Assembly: GCA_963707465.1 (NCBI GenBank)
Contig: CAVPQK010000015.1
Coordinates: forward strand, 186,001 to 250,000
Direction: 5' to 3'
DNA length: 64,000 bases
Origin: Bog-159 sp963707465
GTDB taxonomy: Bacteria; Acidobacteriota; Terriglobia; Bryobacterales; Bryobacteraceae
This document shows, piece after piece, positions 45,814 to 55,344 of this stretch; the stretch's first letter is position 1, and each line of letters starts with the position of its first letter. The position numbers and the translations under genes were made by a program. A model generated the notes under the pieces. That model was not told where the DNA came from and made no database searches. It was given only the letters and a program-made list of their open reading frames with translations.

Positions 45814-46992
45814 ATGCCCCACGTCGCCAGTTCCGTCGCGCGCGTTCCGCACTCCCGCATCCGCGAACTGGCTGAAATCGCCATGGGTATGCAGGGCGTC
45901 CTGCGTCTGTATTTTGGCGAGTCGAACCTGCCCACGCCGGACTACATCAAGCGCGCCGCCATGGACGCCCTCGCGGATGGCTACACGTTCTATACCGAGA
46001 ACGCCGGGCTGCCGTCCTTGCGCCGCGCCATCGCCGCGCAGTATGGCAAGCTGCAGAACGTGGAACTGGACCCCGCCACGGAAATCGTGGTCACGGCTTC
46101 GGGCGTGCAAGCCTTGAACCTGGCGATTCGCGCGGTGCTCGATCCCGGCGACGAGGCGCTGGTGCTCACCCCCGCCTGGCCGAATGGCTCGTCCAACGTG
46201 GCGATGGCTAACGCCGTGGCGCGCGAAATCCCGCAGCCTTTGTACGGCGACCGCTATGGCATCGACTTCGACGCGCTGCAGGCCGCGCTGACGCCGCGCA
46301 CCCGCCTGCTGCTCTATACTTCGCCATCGAATCCGCTGGGGTGGGTCGCTACGGACGAAGATCAGCAGCGCCTTCTGGATTTCTCCCGCCGCCACAAGCT
46401 CTGGCTGCTGGCCGACGAAGTCTACGACCGGCTCTATTACGCGGGCGGATCGCTGGGAGAGCCGGTGCCATCCATCCTGCGCAAAGCCACGCGCGACGAT
46501 GCCGTGATAGTGGTGCAGTCGTTCTCGAAGACCTACTGCATGACCGGCTGGCGAGTGGGCTGGCTGGTGGCCCGCCGCGACCTGGTGCATAAGGCCACGC
46601 AGTTGAACGAGTTCATCGTCTCGCATGCGGCCAGCTTCTCCCAGAAGGCGGCCGAGACCGCATTGGCGGACGGCGAAGCGGAGTTGGCCGGCATGTTGGA
46701 GCGCTTGAAACAGAACCGCGACTTTTGTTTGGATGCGCTCGACGCCATGCCCGGCGTGACAGTGCCCAGGCCGGACGGAGCCTTCTATCTTTTTCCGAAG
46801 ATCGAAGGCCTCACTGACTCGTTCGGTTTTTGCAGAACGTTACTGGAAGAGTGCAAGGTCGGTCTGGCGCCCGGCGTGGCCTTCGGCGCGGGCGGCGAAG
46901 GCTCCGTGCGCATCTGCTACGCGGCCGGACGCGAGATCCTCGAGCCCGCCATGCAACGCCTGGGCAGATTCTTGAATTCGCGAATCGCTTAA
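45814..46992 (+). CDS. PLP-dependent class I/II aminotransferase
   Basis: The protein has 392 aa, the usual length. Signatures: ESNLPTPDYIKRAAMDAL, TASGVQALNLAIRA, TSPSNPLGWV (Asn-Pro), LLADEVYDRLYY (PLP Asp and Tyr) and the lysine motif SFSKTYCMTGWRVGW. It resembles aspartate or broad-specificity aminotransferases. Substrate not determinable. Confidence 0.92.
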   Translation: MPHVASSVARVPHSRIRELAEIAMGMQGVLRLYFGESNLPTPDYIKRAAMDALADGYTFYTENAGLPSLRRAIAAQYGKLQNVELDPATEIVVTASGVQALNLAIRAVLDPGDEALVLTPAWPNGSSNVAMANAVAREIPQPLYGDRYGIDFDALQAALTPRTRLLLYTSPSNPLGWVATDEDQQRLLDFSRRHKLWLLADEVYDRLYYAGGSLGEPVPSILRKATRDDAVIVVQSFSKTYCMTGWRVGWLVARRDLVHKATQLNEFIVSHAASFSQKAAETALADGEAELAGMLERLKQNRDFCLDALDAMPGVTVPRPDGAFYLFPKIEGLTDSFGFCRTLLEECKVGLAPGVAFGAGGEGSVRICYAAGREILEPAMQRLGRFLNSRIA

Positions 46993-47023
46993 ATCCAAAT
47001 CCCGCCGCCCCCTCGTATACCCC

Positions 47024-47040
47024 TTGAAGTCCAACTTCAA
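47024..47040 (+). promoter_or_regulatory. Inverted repeat TTGAAGT-CCA-ACTTCAA before the DUF4331 gene
   Basis: A perfect 7-bp inverted repeat ends 6 bp before the AGGAGGGG ribosome binding site of the DUF4331 gene. It could be an operator or a translation-modulating hairpin. Confidence 0.35.
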
Positions 47041-47056
47041 CTCCAGGAGGGGAAGA

Positions 47057-48490
47057 ATGCAAGTAAACGCCCTTCGCGTTGCTGCGTCCGTTCTTTTGAT
47101 GGCCTCCGGCGCTTTCGCCGCCAGCCACCGCAACGGACCGCTGCTACTCGAAGATCAAACAGCCAACCTGAACGATTTCTACATCTTTCGCAGTTGGGAG
47201 ACCGGACACACCAACAGCGTTGTGATGAGCATGAGCGTCCAAGGTTTCCAGAATCCGGACAACGGGCCCAGCTATTACAAATTTTCCAATAGCGTCCTGT
47301 ACCGGTTTAACGTTAACAATGCGCGCGGTCTGGACGGCAATCCGGACATGCAAATCGACTTTGTCTTCGTCGACACCATCGCGCCGGATGCGCCCTTCGT
47401 CTCGTATTTCGGCCAGATCACCAGCATCGACGATCCCGGAATCCTCTTGAAGGAAACCTACGTCGTGGTGATCCGCAACCTGGCTACCAACACGGCCGAA
47501 TTCTTCTTCAACGACGTGAACGGCCACGTGCTTTCGGTGGCCCCGCCCAATACCGGTCCCAATGGCACACCGAACTACGAGCAGAACCTCGGCCAGCCTT
47601 CCATATTTACGCTGTCCAATGGCATGCGCGTGTTTGCCGGCCCGCGCGACGACGCTTTCTATTTCGATAGCGGCGCAACCTTCGATTACCTCAATTTCCG
47701 GGCTCCCGCTCCGGTCTTGGCCGGCGCCGCCGACCAGGGTCCGGGGGCCGCTTATCCCAACGCCGTGGACGGCTTTGCGGGCTACAACATCAGCCTGATC
47801 GCGGTGGAAGTGCCCATCAACATGCTCACCGCGAACAGCTCGATCCCGACCAGCACCACCGATCCCAACGCGCACATCGCCGGCTGGGCTTCCACTTTGC
47901 GCCAGCAGGTGACCGTCCGTCAGAGCCCCAACGATCCCGTGCAATTCGGCGACTATGTGGGCGTCGATCGCGTCGGCAATCCGCTGACCGTCGAACTGCT
48001 CATTCCCCTGGGCATGAAGGATTACTGGAACCGCAGCACTCCGTCCAATGATGCCCAATTTGCGCCGCTGATCTCCGATCCGTTCTTCGTGAGCGCAGTG
48101 CTGCATGGCGTCTACGGCCTGAACGTGCCGCCCACGCCGCGCAACGACCTGTTAAGCGTGTTCGTGCCGGACATTACCCGCATCGACCTGACGATTCCGG
48201 GCATTCCCAACGCACAGCAGAGCCGCCTGGGTCCGCTCGGCGGAGACAATGCCGGATGGCCCGTTGGCGGGCGCAGGCCGGGCGATGACGTAGTGGATAT
48301 CGGGCTGCGCGCCGCCGCGGGTGTGCTCGTGTCGGGCTTCAACGTAGCGCCTAACAACGAATTGGGCGACGGCGTGAACTCCAACGACGTGCCGCTGCTC
48401 GATCGTTTCCCGTTCCATGCGCCGCCGCATGCCGGTTATCTGCATAGCCAGCAGAACTGCACCAACGGCCAGGGAACCAACTGCCAGTAA
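47057..48490 (+). CDS. DUF4331 domain secreted protein
   Basis: The protein has 477 aa from ATG 47057 with a strong ribosome binding site (AGGAGGGG). Signal LRVAASVLLMASGAFAAS. The DUF4331 pattern begins SHRNGPLLLEDQTANLNDFY (split after LEDQ) with FYIFRS, then repeated IDFVFV-type strands and DLTIPGIP. It is probably an extracellular or periplasmic protein. Forms a group with the TPR and HEAT genes that follow. Function unknown. Confidence 0.88.
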   Translation: MQVNALRVAASVLLMASGAFAASHRNGPLLLEDQTANLNDFYIFRSWETGHTNSVVMSMSVQGFQNPDNGPSYYKFSNSVLYRFNVNNARGLDGNPDMQIDFVFVDTIAPDAPFVSYFGQITSIDDPGILLKETYVVVIRNLATNTAEFFFNDVNGHVLSVAPPNTGPNGTPNYEQNLGQPSIFTLSNGMRVFAGPRDDAFYFDSGATFDYLNFRAPAPVLAGAADQGPGAAYPNAVDGFAGYNISLIAVEVPINMLTANSSIPTSTTDPNAHIAGWASTLRQQVTVRQSPNDPVQFGDYVGVDRVGNPLTVELLIPLGMKDYWNRSTPSNDAQFAPLISDPFFVSAVLHGVYGLNVPPTPRNDLLSVFVPDITRIDLTIPGIPNAQQSRLGPLGGDNAGWPVGGRRPGDDVVDIGLRAAAGVLVSGFNVAPNNELGDGVNSNDVPLLDRFPFHAPPHAGYLHSQQNCTNGQGTNCQ

Positions 48491-48493
48491 GCT

Positions 48494-48576
48494 TGTGGGG
48501 CAGACCTCCGGGTCTGCCCCGCACACGCAGACTGTGGGGCAGGCCCCCGGCCTGCGGCGGCCTCTCAGGCCGCCCT
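48494..48576. repeat. Intergenic palindromic repeat cluster
   Basis: Three palindromes in a row: GGGGCAGACC...GGTCTGCCCC, GGGGCAGGCC..GGCCTGC and GGCGGCCT-CTC-AGGCCGCC. The last two recur as a unit at 58361-58403 inside the M28 peptidase gene, and the central one in the NuoE-like gene. Confidence 0.7.
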
Positions 48577-48593
48577 TGCGAGTGAGGACAAAA

Positions 48594-49883
48594 ATGCGAA
48601 CGATCATACTGTTCATCTTTCTCTGCTCCCTTTCATCCGCCCAGGTGAACGAGCCCGACCGCCTGATGCAGGCATTTACCGACCGCGCCATGGCCGACAA
48701 AGTGGCCGGCCTGGCCACCGACGAACGCATCAAAATGTACGAAGCCCTGGCCAAGTACAGTACATCCGATCTGCACTATCGAAACCTGCTGGCCGGCAGC
48801 TACATTCAGAAGATGCGCGAGACCATGGATCCGGGCTACCTGGACCGCGCGACCAAGATCGTGGAGGCGGTGCTCTCCGCCGATGGCGCGGATTATGAGG
48901 CCCTGCGCCTGCGCAGCCAGATCGAACTCGAGCGCCACAACTTTACCAAGGTGGCGGAGTATTCGCGCGAATTGATCGGTACCTCGCCGGACGATCCCTG
49001 GAACTGGGGCACGCTGGGCGATTCGCTGATGGAGTTGGGCCAATACGACAAGGCCGCCGAGGCGTATCAGCGCATGGTCAACATGCGGCCGGATCTGTCC
49101 AGCTACAATCGCGCCTCGTATTACCGCTTCGTAGCCGGCGACGCTGCGGGCGCCATCCAGGTGATGAAGAGGGCCATCGATTCCGGCAGCCGGTCGATGG
49201 AGAACGTGGCGTGGTGCGACGTCGATCTGGGCAACATGTACTTCAAGATCGGGCAGGTGAGCGAAGCCGAGCGCGCTTATCTGTCCGCCCTGCGGGCCTT
49301 TCCGGGCTACTATCCGGCGTATGCGGGATTGGGGCGCGCATACGCCGCGCAGGGCAAAATAGCGGACGCCATCGACAGCTATAAGCGGGCGCAATCCTCG
49401 GTGCCGCTGGTGGAATATGCGGGCGCGTTGGAAGACCTCTACGCGCTGGCCGGAAAGCCGGAGGAAGCCCGCAAACAGGCCGAAATGGTCGACATGATCG
49501 ACAAGATGGAGCAAGCCAGCGGCCTGAATGTGAACCGGAATCTGGCCATGGCCTACGCGGATCGGGACCGAAAAGTGGATCGCGCTGTGTCGCTGGTCGA
49601 GGGGGAATTGCGCGGCCGGCGGGACATCTACACCTACGATGCGCTGGCCTGGTCTCTTTACAAGAACAAACAATTCGCGGAAGCCGGAAAGGCCAAGGAA
49701 AAAGCCCTGGAACTGGGCACGCCCGAGCCGGCATTTTACTATCACGCGGGCATGATCGAGCGCGCGCTGGGACAAACGGACCAGGCCCGCAAGCATTTGG
49801 AAAAGGCGCTGGCGCTGAACGCGCGTTTCGATCCGCGGCAAGCGCCCCTGGCCGAAGCTGCTTTGAAGGAGATCGCACAATGA
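48594..49883 (+). CDS. Secreted TPR protein
   Basis: The protein has 429 aa from ATG 48594 with signal IILFIFLCSLSSAQ. TPR units throughout, for example DPWNWGTLGDSLMELGQYDK, MYFKIGQVSEAERAYLSALR, AGLGRAYAAQGKIADAIDSY and MIERALGQTDQARKHLEKAL. It provides a protein-interaction scaffold in the periplasm. It overlaps the HEAT gene by 4 bp. Confidence 0.85.
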   Translation: MRTIILFIFLCSLSSAQVNEPDRLMQAFTDRAMADKVAGLATDERIKMYEALAKYSTSDLHYRNLLAGSYIQKMRETMDPGYLDRATKIVEAVLSADGADYEALRLRSQIELERHNFTKVAEYSRELIGTSPDDPWNWGTLGDSLMELGQYDKAAEAYQRMVNMRPDLSSYNRASYYRFVAGDAAGAIQVMKRAIDSGSRSMENVAWCDVDLGNMYFKIGQVSEAERAYLSALRAFPGYYPAYAGLGRAYAAQGKIADAIDSYKRAQSSVPLVEYAGALEDLYALAGKPEEARKQAEMVDMIDKMEQASGLNVNRNLAMAYADRDRKVDRAVSLVEGELRGRRDIYTYDALAWSLYKNKQFAEAGKAKEKALELGTPEPAFYYHAGMIERALGQTDQARKHLEKALALNARFDPRQAPLAEAALKEIAQ

Positions 49884-50638
49884 AACGTTTTATCTGCTTT
49901 CTGTTCTGCGCGGGTGCGTTCGCCGCGACCGCGGCGCCCGGCGATCCGGTGGGCCGCATGCTCGACGAAAAGCTGACCCCTGCGCAGCGTAACGACGCCT
50001 GCTTTGCGCTGCGCGGCAACCGGTCGAGTGAAGCCATCGCCGCCCTGCGTGGCGCCCTGGCGAGCGAGATCGTGCGAGCCTGCGCGGCGCGCAACCTGCG
50101 GGAAGCCGGCGCGGTCGACGAGCTGAAAAGCGCCCTCGCGGCCCCCGAACCGGAAGTGCGCGCGGTGGCGGCCCGCGAATTGGGCTCCTTCGAAAAGCCG
50201 GAACTGATCGAAGTGCTGGTGAAAGCCGCGCACGATCCGAATATGCTGGTTTCGACTAACGCCGTGATGGGTCTCGGCCAGTATCACGACCGCACCGTGT
50301 TGCCCTACCTGCTCGACTTGGCCAGCGGCGGCGGTGCCATGGGTATGGCCGCCCTCACCCGCGCCGCGCGCTTCGACGAACCCGCTACCCTCCCAGTGGC
50401 CCGCAAGCTGCTCTCGGGCCGCGATCCCGCCGTCAAGTTGATCGCGCTACTGATTGTGGGGGAGTGCGGCGATGCGAGCGATCTTCCCCGCCTGCGCGAA
50501 TTGGCCGCCAAGAGCCAGCCGCTGGGCACCCGCCGCGGCTTCGGGTTGATGCCCGCCCTGGATATCTCGCGCGCGGCCAGTAACGCCCTCGAAGTCATCC
50601 AAAAGAGGATCACAACGCCCGTGGCCGCCAAATCCTAA
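49880..50638 (+). CDS. HEAT-repeat protein, exported
   Basis: The protein has 252 aa with signal RFICFLFCAGAFAATAAP and HEAT/PBS-lyase-type repeats (SSEAIAALRGALASEIVRAC, PEVRAVAARELGSFEKPELI, VKLIALLIVGECGDASDLP). Coupled to the TPR gene. It probably forms an interaction scaffold with it. No catalytic motif. Confidence 0.8.
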   Translation: MKRFICFLFCAGAFAATAAPGDPVGRMLDEKLTPAQRNDACFALRGNRSSEAIAALRGALASEIVRACAARNLREAGAVDELKSALAAPEPEVRAVAARELGSFEKPELIEVLVKAAHDPNMLVSTNAVMGLGQYHDRTVLPYLLDLASGGGAMGMAALTRAARFDEPATLPVARKLLSGRDPAVKLIALLIVGECGDASDLPRLRELAAKSQPLGTRRGFGLMPALDISRAASNALEVIQKRITTPVAAKS

Positions 50639-50886
50639 CACCGATTTAACGTGCAATCTCTAGCGGAACTGTGGTATAGATAGATTTGCGGCATTGGCGG
50701 GTTCCGACCTGTTTCTGCTGAGCGCTTGGCCTTTCCACAGACTCCCTCCGGTAACCCGACGTTAACAACGGTGGCCTGAACTGCCGTACCGCTGACGTGG
50801 TAATCGATCGGTAATGCGCGACAAACCGGGCGCTCCCTGGCTTGGAGATCCGCCCCCCTTCGGCTTTTTGGAGCACGCAATTCCCC

Positions 50887-51366
50887 ATGGACAGCGATCG
50901 AAAGTACAGAACACCGGGCTATATGGATACGGATCGCTCGGATTTCAGAGACCGCCGCGGCGGCGACGAGCGGCCCCGGACCCCTGGCCCAAAACCTCCC
51001 CTCGACATCACCGGCCCGCGCCTGCCCCGCCTCGTACAGGCAGTCACCGCGGCCCGCTGCTTCAATTGTTCCACGCAACTGCCGAGCGGCATCGACTGGA
51101 ACGGCAATTGTCCGAAATGTAACACTCCGCTGCATTGCTGCAAGCAGTGCGCGCATTTCGAGCCATCCACGCGGTTTCAGTGCAACAAGCCCATTCCGGT
51201 GCGCATCCCGCTGAAGGACAAAGCCAACGAGTGCACGCTCTTTACGCCGCGCGTCACTGTGGCGCGCGATGGCAGCGCCGCGGCGCCTCCTCCCAGCCCG
51301 GTCGTAGACACACCCACTTCAACCGACGCTGCCCGCAGCGCATTCGACAAGCTGTTTAAGAAGTAG
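50887..51366 (+). CDS. Zinc-ribbon protein, conserved hypothetical
   Basis: The protein has 159 aa from ATG 50887. A charged, Pro-rich N-terminus precedes a cysteine-rich centre with CFNCSTQLP, GNCPKCNTPLHCCKQC and FQCNKPI (about 8 Cys, suited to two zinc sites). A short conserved-looking tail (SAFDKLFKK) ends the protein. No signal peptide. Function unknown; possibly nucleic-acid or protein binding. Confidence 0.7.
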   Translation: MDSDRKYRTPGYMDTDRSDFRDRRGGDERPRTPGPKPPLDITGPRLPRLVQAVTAARCFNCSTQLPSGIDWNGNCPKCNTPLHCCKQCAHFEPSTRFQCNKPIPVRIPLKDKANECTLFTPRVTVARDGSAAAPPPSPVVDTPTSTDAARSAFDKLFKK

Positions 51367-51372
51367 CGGCCT

Positions 51373-51891
51373 TCAGGGCGTCTGCCCGACATGCCCCGCT
51401 GTGGTATTCAGATACCTGTGGTATCCCAAGTCTTCCCCGGTCACAAGCTTTGTCGCGTAGATGATCTGGCCTGTGTGGCCGGAGAAATGTTCCACGGCGC
51501 TGTAGATGGCTTCCAGCACCGTCACGTGGTAGCCCTGCACGGTGAGTGGCTCCGCGAGGCGCTCAGGCGCGAGCGTTCCGATCACGCCGGCGGCTTCATC
51601 CACGATGGCGCGCAGGCTCCCGGCCAGACCGGACGCCGGGACGCCGCCGCGCGCTGCGAACTCCGCATCGCGCTGGCGGATATCCGGCTGCCCACCCACC
51701 GCGCCGACGATCCACTGCCGGACATTACCGCGCAGATGCAGCACCAGGTTGCCGATCGCATTTTCATTTTCCGCGCCGCGTGCCCAAATCTGCTCCGGGC
51801 TAAGGCGGCCCAGGCAATCCTCGATGCGGCCGTTAAGCTGCCGGAGCTTGCGGGCGGAGTAATCCAGGAAAAGACGATCGCATGAGTCCAT
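51373..51891 (-). CDS. DinB/DUF1572-like four-helix protein
   Basis: The protein has 172 aa from ATG 51891. The four-helix DinB-like plan is visible: RKLRQLNGRIEDCLGRL, NAIGNLVLHLRGNVRQWIVG with an early metal His, and AIYSAVEHFSGHTGQIIYAT with the HxxxH pair. Such proteins bind a divalent metal and are often thiol-transferase-like; the substrate is unknown. Divergent from the DUF1223 gene with a 36-bp gap. Confidence 0.82.
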   Translation of the reverse strand: MDSCDRLFLDYSARKLRQLNGRIEDCLGRLSPEQIWARGAENENAIGNLVLHLRGNVRQWIVGAVGGQPDIRQRDAEFAARGGVPASGLAGSLRAIVDEAAGVIGTLAPERLAEPLTVQGYHVTVLEAIYSAVEHFSGHTGQIIYATKLVTGEDLGYHRYLNTTAGHVGQTP

Positions 51892-51927
51892 ACTAAGCCA
51901 GGATACACTGAGTATAGGAGGGGAAAT

Positions 51928-52686
51928 ATGCGCACAAAACTGCTTTGGCCGGGCCTGTGCCTGGCGATTCTGGCCGCACCGCTCGGTATGGCTGCCGAGC
52001 GTCAGCCCGTGTTGGTGGAGTTGTTCACATCGGAAGGCTGCTCGAGCTGCCCACCGGCCGATGCCTTTCTCGAGAAGCTGGATCGCCTGCAACCCATTGC
52101 CGGCGCTCAAATCATTGTGCTGAGCGAGCACGTGGATTACTGGAACCACGACGGTTGGACGGATCCGTTCTCCTCGGCCGCGTTCAGCGCCCGCCAGGAA
52201 GCGTATACGCGCCGCTTTGGTCTCCAGGGACCTTATACGCCCGAAATGGTGTTCAACGGCAGCGCCGAGTGCAACGGCACCGATGCGCAAAAAGCCGACG
52301 CAGCCATTCGCCACGCAATCGCGGAGCCCAAGGTGGGCGTGCGCATTCGCGCCGCGGGCGATGCGGCAGTGACGCTGGAAGTCGATGCGCTCTCCGAGGG
52401 AGAGATCCGGAAGGCCGGTGTCTACGTGACGCTCGCCGCGGAGAGTGGCACCTCGGATGTCCTGCGCGGAGAGAATCAGGGCCAGAAGCTGCGCTACGTA
52501 TCCATCGCGGGAGAGATTCGACAGGTTGGAAACGCCACCACGAAAGCGATGTTTACGAAGCAACTGCCGATCCGCGCCTCCAAAGAGCCAGGCGGTTCCC
52601 GGCTGATCGCCTTCGTGCAAGAGAGTGGAACTGGCCGGATTTTGGGCGTGGCACAGTACGCGATTCCAAACGAGAGGAAGCCGTGA
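51928..52686 (+). CDS. DUF1223 thioredoxin-like secreted protein
   Basis: The protein has 252 aa with signal LLWPGLCLAILAAPLGMAA. The DUF1223 hallmark VELFTSEGCSSCPPADAFL contains CSSC in a thioredoxin-like fold, followed by VDYWNHDGWTDPFSS and YTPEMVFNG with a cis-Pro-like position. Likely a periplasmic redox protein. GGAGGGG ribosome binding site. Overlaps the SDR by GTGA. Confidence 0.88.
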   Translation: MRTKLLWPGLCLAILAAPLGMAAERQPVLVELFTSEGCSSCPPADAFLEKLDRLQPIAGAQIIVLSEHVDYWNHDGWTDPFSSAAFSARQEAYTRRFGLQGPYTPEMVFNGSAECNGTDAQKADAAIRHAIAEPKVGVRIRAAGDAAVTLEVDALSEGEIRKAGVYVTLAAESGTSDVLRGENQGQKLRYVSIAGEIRQVGNATTKAMFTKQLPIRASKEPGGSRLIAFVQESGTGRILGVAQYAIPNERKP

Positions 52687-53381
52687 GCGAGTTCGACAAT
52701 CGCGTGGTGCTTATCACCGGCGCCAAAGGCGGCCTGGGAACTGCCGTCACACAAGTGTTTCTGGCCGCAGGCGCCATGGTGGCCGGATCTTCCAAGAGCA
52801 TCCAGGATTCCGATTTTCCGCATCCGCGTTTCGCCGCCATACCGGCGGATCTGACCGTGGCCAGGTCCGCGCGCCAGCTTGTGGACGCCACTATGAGCCG
52901 CTTTGGAAAAATCGACGCGCTGGTACACGTGATGGGCGGATTCGCCGGCGGGCAGCCCATCCCCGAGACTGACGACGAAACCTGGGACCTGCTGATGAAC
53001 CTGAACCTGCGCGCAGCGTTCAACGTCTTGCGGGTCGTGATTCCACCCTTGCGTCGGGCCGGCCGCGGGCGCATCGTGGCGATCTCCAGCCGCCAGGCTG
53101 TGGAGCCGGCCGCGAATCTGAGCGCCTACAATGCCTCGAAAGCCGCCCTGGTGTCGCTCGTCCGCACGGCGGCGCTCGAAAACGCGGACGCCGGCATCAC
53201 CGCCAACACCATCCTGCCCGGCACCATGAATACGGAAGCCAACCGCAAGTCCAGCCCGGACGCGGATCCGACGAAATGGGTGCAGACGGCGCACGTGGCT
53301 CGTATCGCGGCCTTTCTGGTTTCCGATGCGGGTGTGGAGATCACCGGCGCCGCTATCCCGGCTTACGGGCAAAGCATTTAA
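52683..53381 (+). CDS. Short-chain dehydrogenase/reductase
   Basis: The protein has 232 aa from GTG 52683 (GTGA overlap). Rossmann motif VVLITGAKGGLGTAV, active-site Ser in AISSRQA, and YNASKAA (YxxxK). Classical SDR using NAD(P); the substrate cannot be told from sequence. Confidence 0.92.
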   Translation: MSEFDNRVVLITGAKGGLGTAVTQVFLAAGAMVAGSSKSIQDSDFPHPRFAAIPADLTVARSARQLVDATMSRFGKIDALVHVMGGFAGGQPIPETDDETWDLLMNLNLRAAFNVLRVVIPPLRRAGRGRIVAISSRQAVEPAANLSAYNASKAALVSLVRTAALENADAGITANTILPGTMNTEANRKSSPDADPTKWVQTAHVARIAAFLVSDAGVEITGAAIPAYGQSI

Positions 53382-53387
53382 CCACAG

Positions 53388-55298
53388 ATGGACGCAGATA
53401 CAACGCTCCGCCGCGAATGGTTGGAGACCAACGGCGTGGGCGGCTTCGCGTCATCCACGATCGCCGGTCTGAACACCCGCCGGTACCATGGCTTACTGAT
53501 CGCCGCCACCAAACCTCCGGTCGGCCGCATGCTTCTGCTCGCCAAGTTGGAAGAGACCCTGGTGGTCAACGGACGGCGGCACGATCTGTCTGCCAACCGC
53601 TATCCCGGCGTGATTCATCCCCAAGGCTATCTGCTTCTCAAGGAGTTCCGGCAGGATCCCTTCCCCACCTTGGTTTACCAAATCGAGGGACTGGAACTCG
53701 AGAAGTCGGTTTTCATGGTGCACGGCGAAAATACGACCGTCACCCAGTACGAACTGCGCGCTCCCGCGGGCGCCATCCCCGCAACCTGCACGCTCGAATT
53801 GCGGCCGCTGGTCGCCTTCCGCGATTACCACGCCACCACCCATGAGAACGGCGCGCTGGACCCACGCTTCGAGACCGACAACAATTCCGTGAAGCTGACT
53901 CCATACGCCGGACTGCCCTCGCTCTTTCTGAACCACTCCGGCGCGGACATTCAGCCGGCCGGATACTGGTTCCGCAATTTCGAATACGACAGGGAGCGCG
54001 AGCGCGGCCTGGATTTCCGCGAGGACCTTTTTAACCCGCTCGTTCTGGTTTTCGACTTGCAGCGCAACGCCTCGGCCTCTGTGATCGCGTCCATGGAGCA
54101 ACCGCCGGTGCGATCGATCGCGGAGCTTCGCGCCGCTGAGGTCAAGCGCCGCGAGGCGCTCGGCGGGCTGCTGGAGCGGGCGGCCGATCAATTCATCGTC
54201 GCGCGCGGCAGCCAGACCACCGTGATCGCCGGTTATCACTGGTTCGGCGATTGGGGGCGCGACACGATGATAGCCCTCCCTGGCCTGACGCTCGAGACCG
54301 GCCGGTACGATGTCTCCAAAAGCATTCTGCTGGCCTTCGCCGGCTGTGTGGATCGCGGGATGTTGCCCAACCGTTTTCCCGACGCGGGTGACGCGCCGGA
54401 GTACAACACGGTGGACGCCACGCTGTGGTTCTTCGAGGCCGTGCGCGCTCTGCTTGCACGCACGGGGGATTACGATTTCGTGCGCGCCCACCTTTATGCG
54501 GTGCTGCGCGAGATCGTCGCCTGGCATCAGCGAGGCACCCGTTACGGCATCCACGTCGATAGCGACGGCCTGTTACATGCCGGCGAACCGGGCGTCCAGT
54601 TGACCTGGATGGATGCCAAGGTCGGCGATTGGGTGGTGACACCGCGGCGCGGCAAGCCGGTCGAGATCCAGGCGCTCTGGTATAACGCTCTCCGCGTGAT
54701 GGATGATCTGGCGCGCCGATTCGGCCACGCCGCGGATGGCGCCGGATATCGAGAAGCTGCCGATCGCGCACGCCACAGCTTTGCGCAACGGTTTTGGAAC
54801 AAGGCGGCCGGCTGCCTCTACGATGTGGTCGACGGAGATACCTCCGATGCCTCAATCCGGCCGAACCAGGTCTTCGCGGTGAGCCTGTTCCACCAGATGC
54901 TTCCGCCCGATAAAGCCAAGGCCGTGGTGGACACCGTCGAGCAGCATCTATTGACGCCCTACGGCCTGCGTACCCTGGCGCCCGGCGATCCGCGGTACCG
55001 GGGCCGGTACGAGGGCGATGCCGCCAGCCGCGACGGCGCTTATCACCAGGGCACGGTTTGGCCGTGGCTGATCGGACCGTTCGTCTCCGCGTACCTTTAT
55101 GTGAATGGCCATTCACCCACCGCTCAGGTCCAGGCCCGCCAATGGCTGGCGGAGTTGCGGCGGTACGCGGCGGAGGAAGGTCTGGGACAGGTGCCTGAAG
55201 TCTTCGATGGCGACGCGCCGCAGCGGCCCGGCGGTGCGATCGCGCAGGCCTGGAGTGTCGCGGAACTTCTGCGCGCATCCGCCCGCCAGTTGCAATAG
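53388..55298 (+). CDS. Glycogen debranching enzyme, GH133-type amylo-alpha-1,6-glucosidase
   Basis: The protein has 636 aa. N-terminal REWLETNGVGGFASSTI and NTRRYHGLLIAA define the family's N domain. The (alpha/alpha)6 catalytic domain has GYHWFGDWGRDTMIALPGLT, QLTWMDAKVGDWVVTPRRGK and YHQGTVWPWLIGPF. It hydrolyses alpha-1,6 branch stubs of glycogen in the cytoplasm. Begins 6 bp after the SDR. Confidence 0.93.
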   Translation: MDADTTLRREWLETNGVGGFASSTIAGLNTRRYHGLLIAATKPPVGRMLLLAKLEETLVVNGRRHDLSANRYPGVIHPQGYLLLKEFRQDPFPTLVYQIEGLELEKSVFMVHGENTTVTQYELRAPAGAIPATCTLELRPLVAFRDYHATTHENGALDPRFETDNNSVKLTPYAGLPSLFLNHSGADIQPAGYWFRNFEYDRERERGLDFREDLFNPLVLVFDLQRNASASVIASMEQPPVRSIAELRAAEVKRREALGGLLERAADQFIVARGSQTTVIAGYHWFGDWGRDTMIALPGLTLETGRYDVSKSILLAFAGCVDRGMLPNRFPDAGDAPEYNTVDATLWFFEAVRALLARTGDYDFVRAHLYAVLREIVAWHQRGTRYGIHVDSDGLLHAGEPGVQLTWMDAKVGDWVVTPRRGKPVEIQALWYNALRVMDDLARRFGHAADGAGYREAADRARHSFAQRFWNKAAGCLYDVVDGDTSDASIRPNQVFAVSLFHQMLPPDKAKAVVDTVEQHLLTPYGLRTLAPGDPRYRGRYEGDAASRDGAYHQGTVWPWLIGPFVSAYLYVNGHSPTAQVQARQWLAELRRYAAEEGLGQVPEVFDGDAPQRPGGAIAQAWSVAELLRASARQLQ

Positions 55299-55344
55299 CC
55301 CGCTGGACGCGATTAGGCGTATATTCAATAGAAGCCAACCACCT

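Noticed and set aside
51945..53381. 478-aa frame fusing to the SDR
   Set aside because: The first 246 codons are an out-of-frame reading of the DUF1223 gene; only GTG 52683 onward is real.
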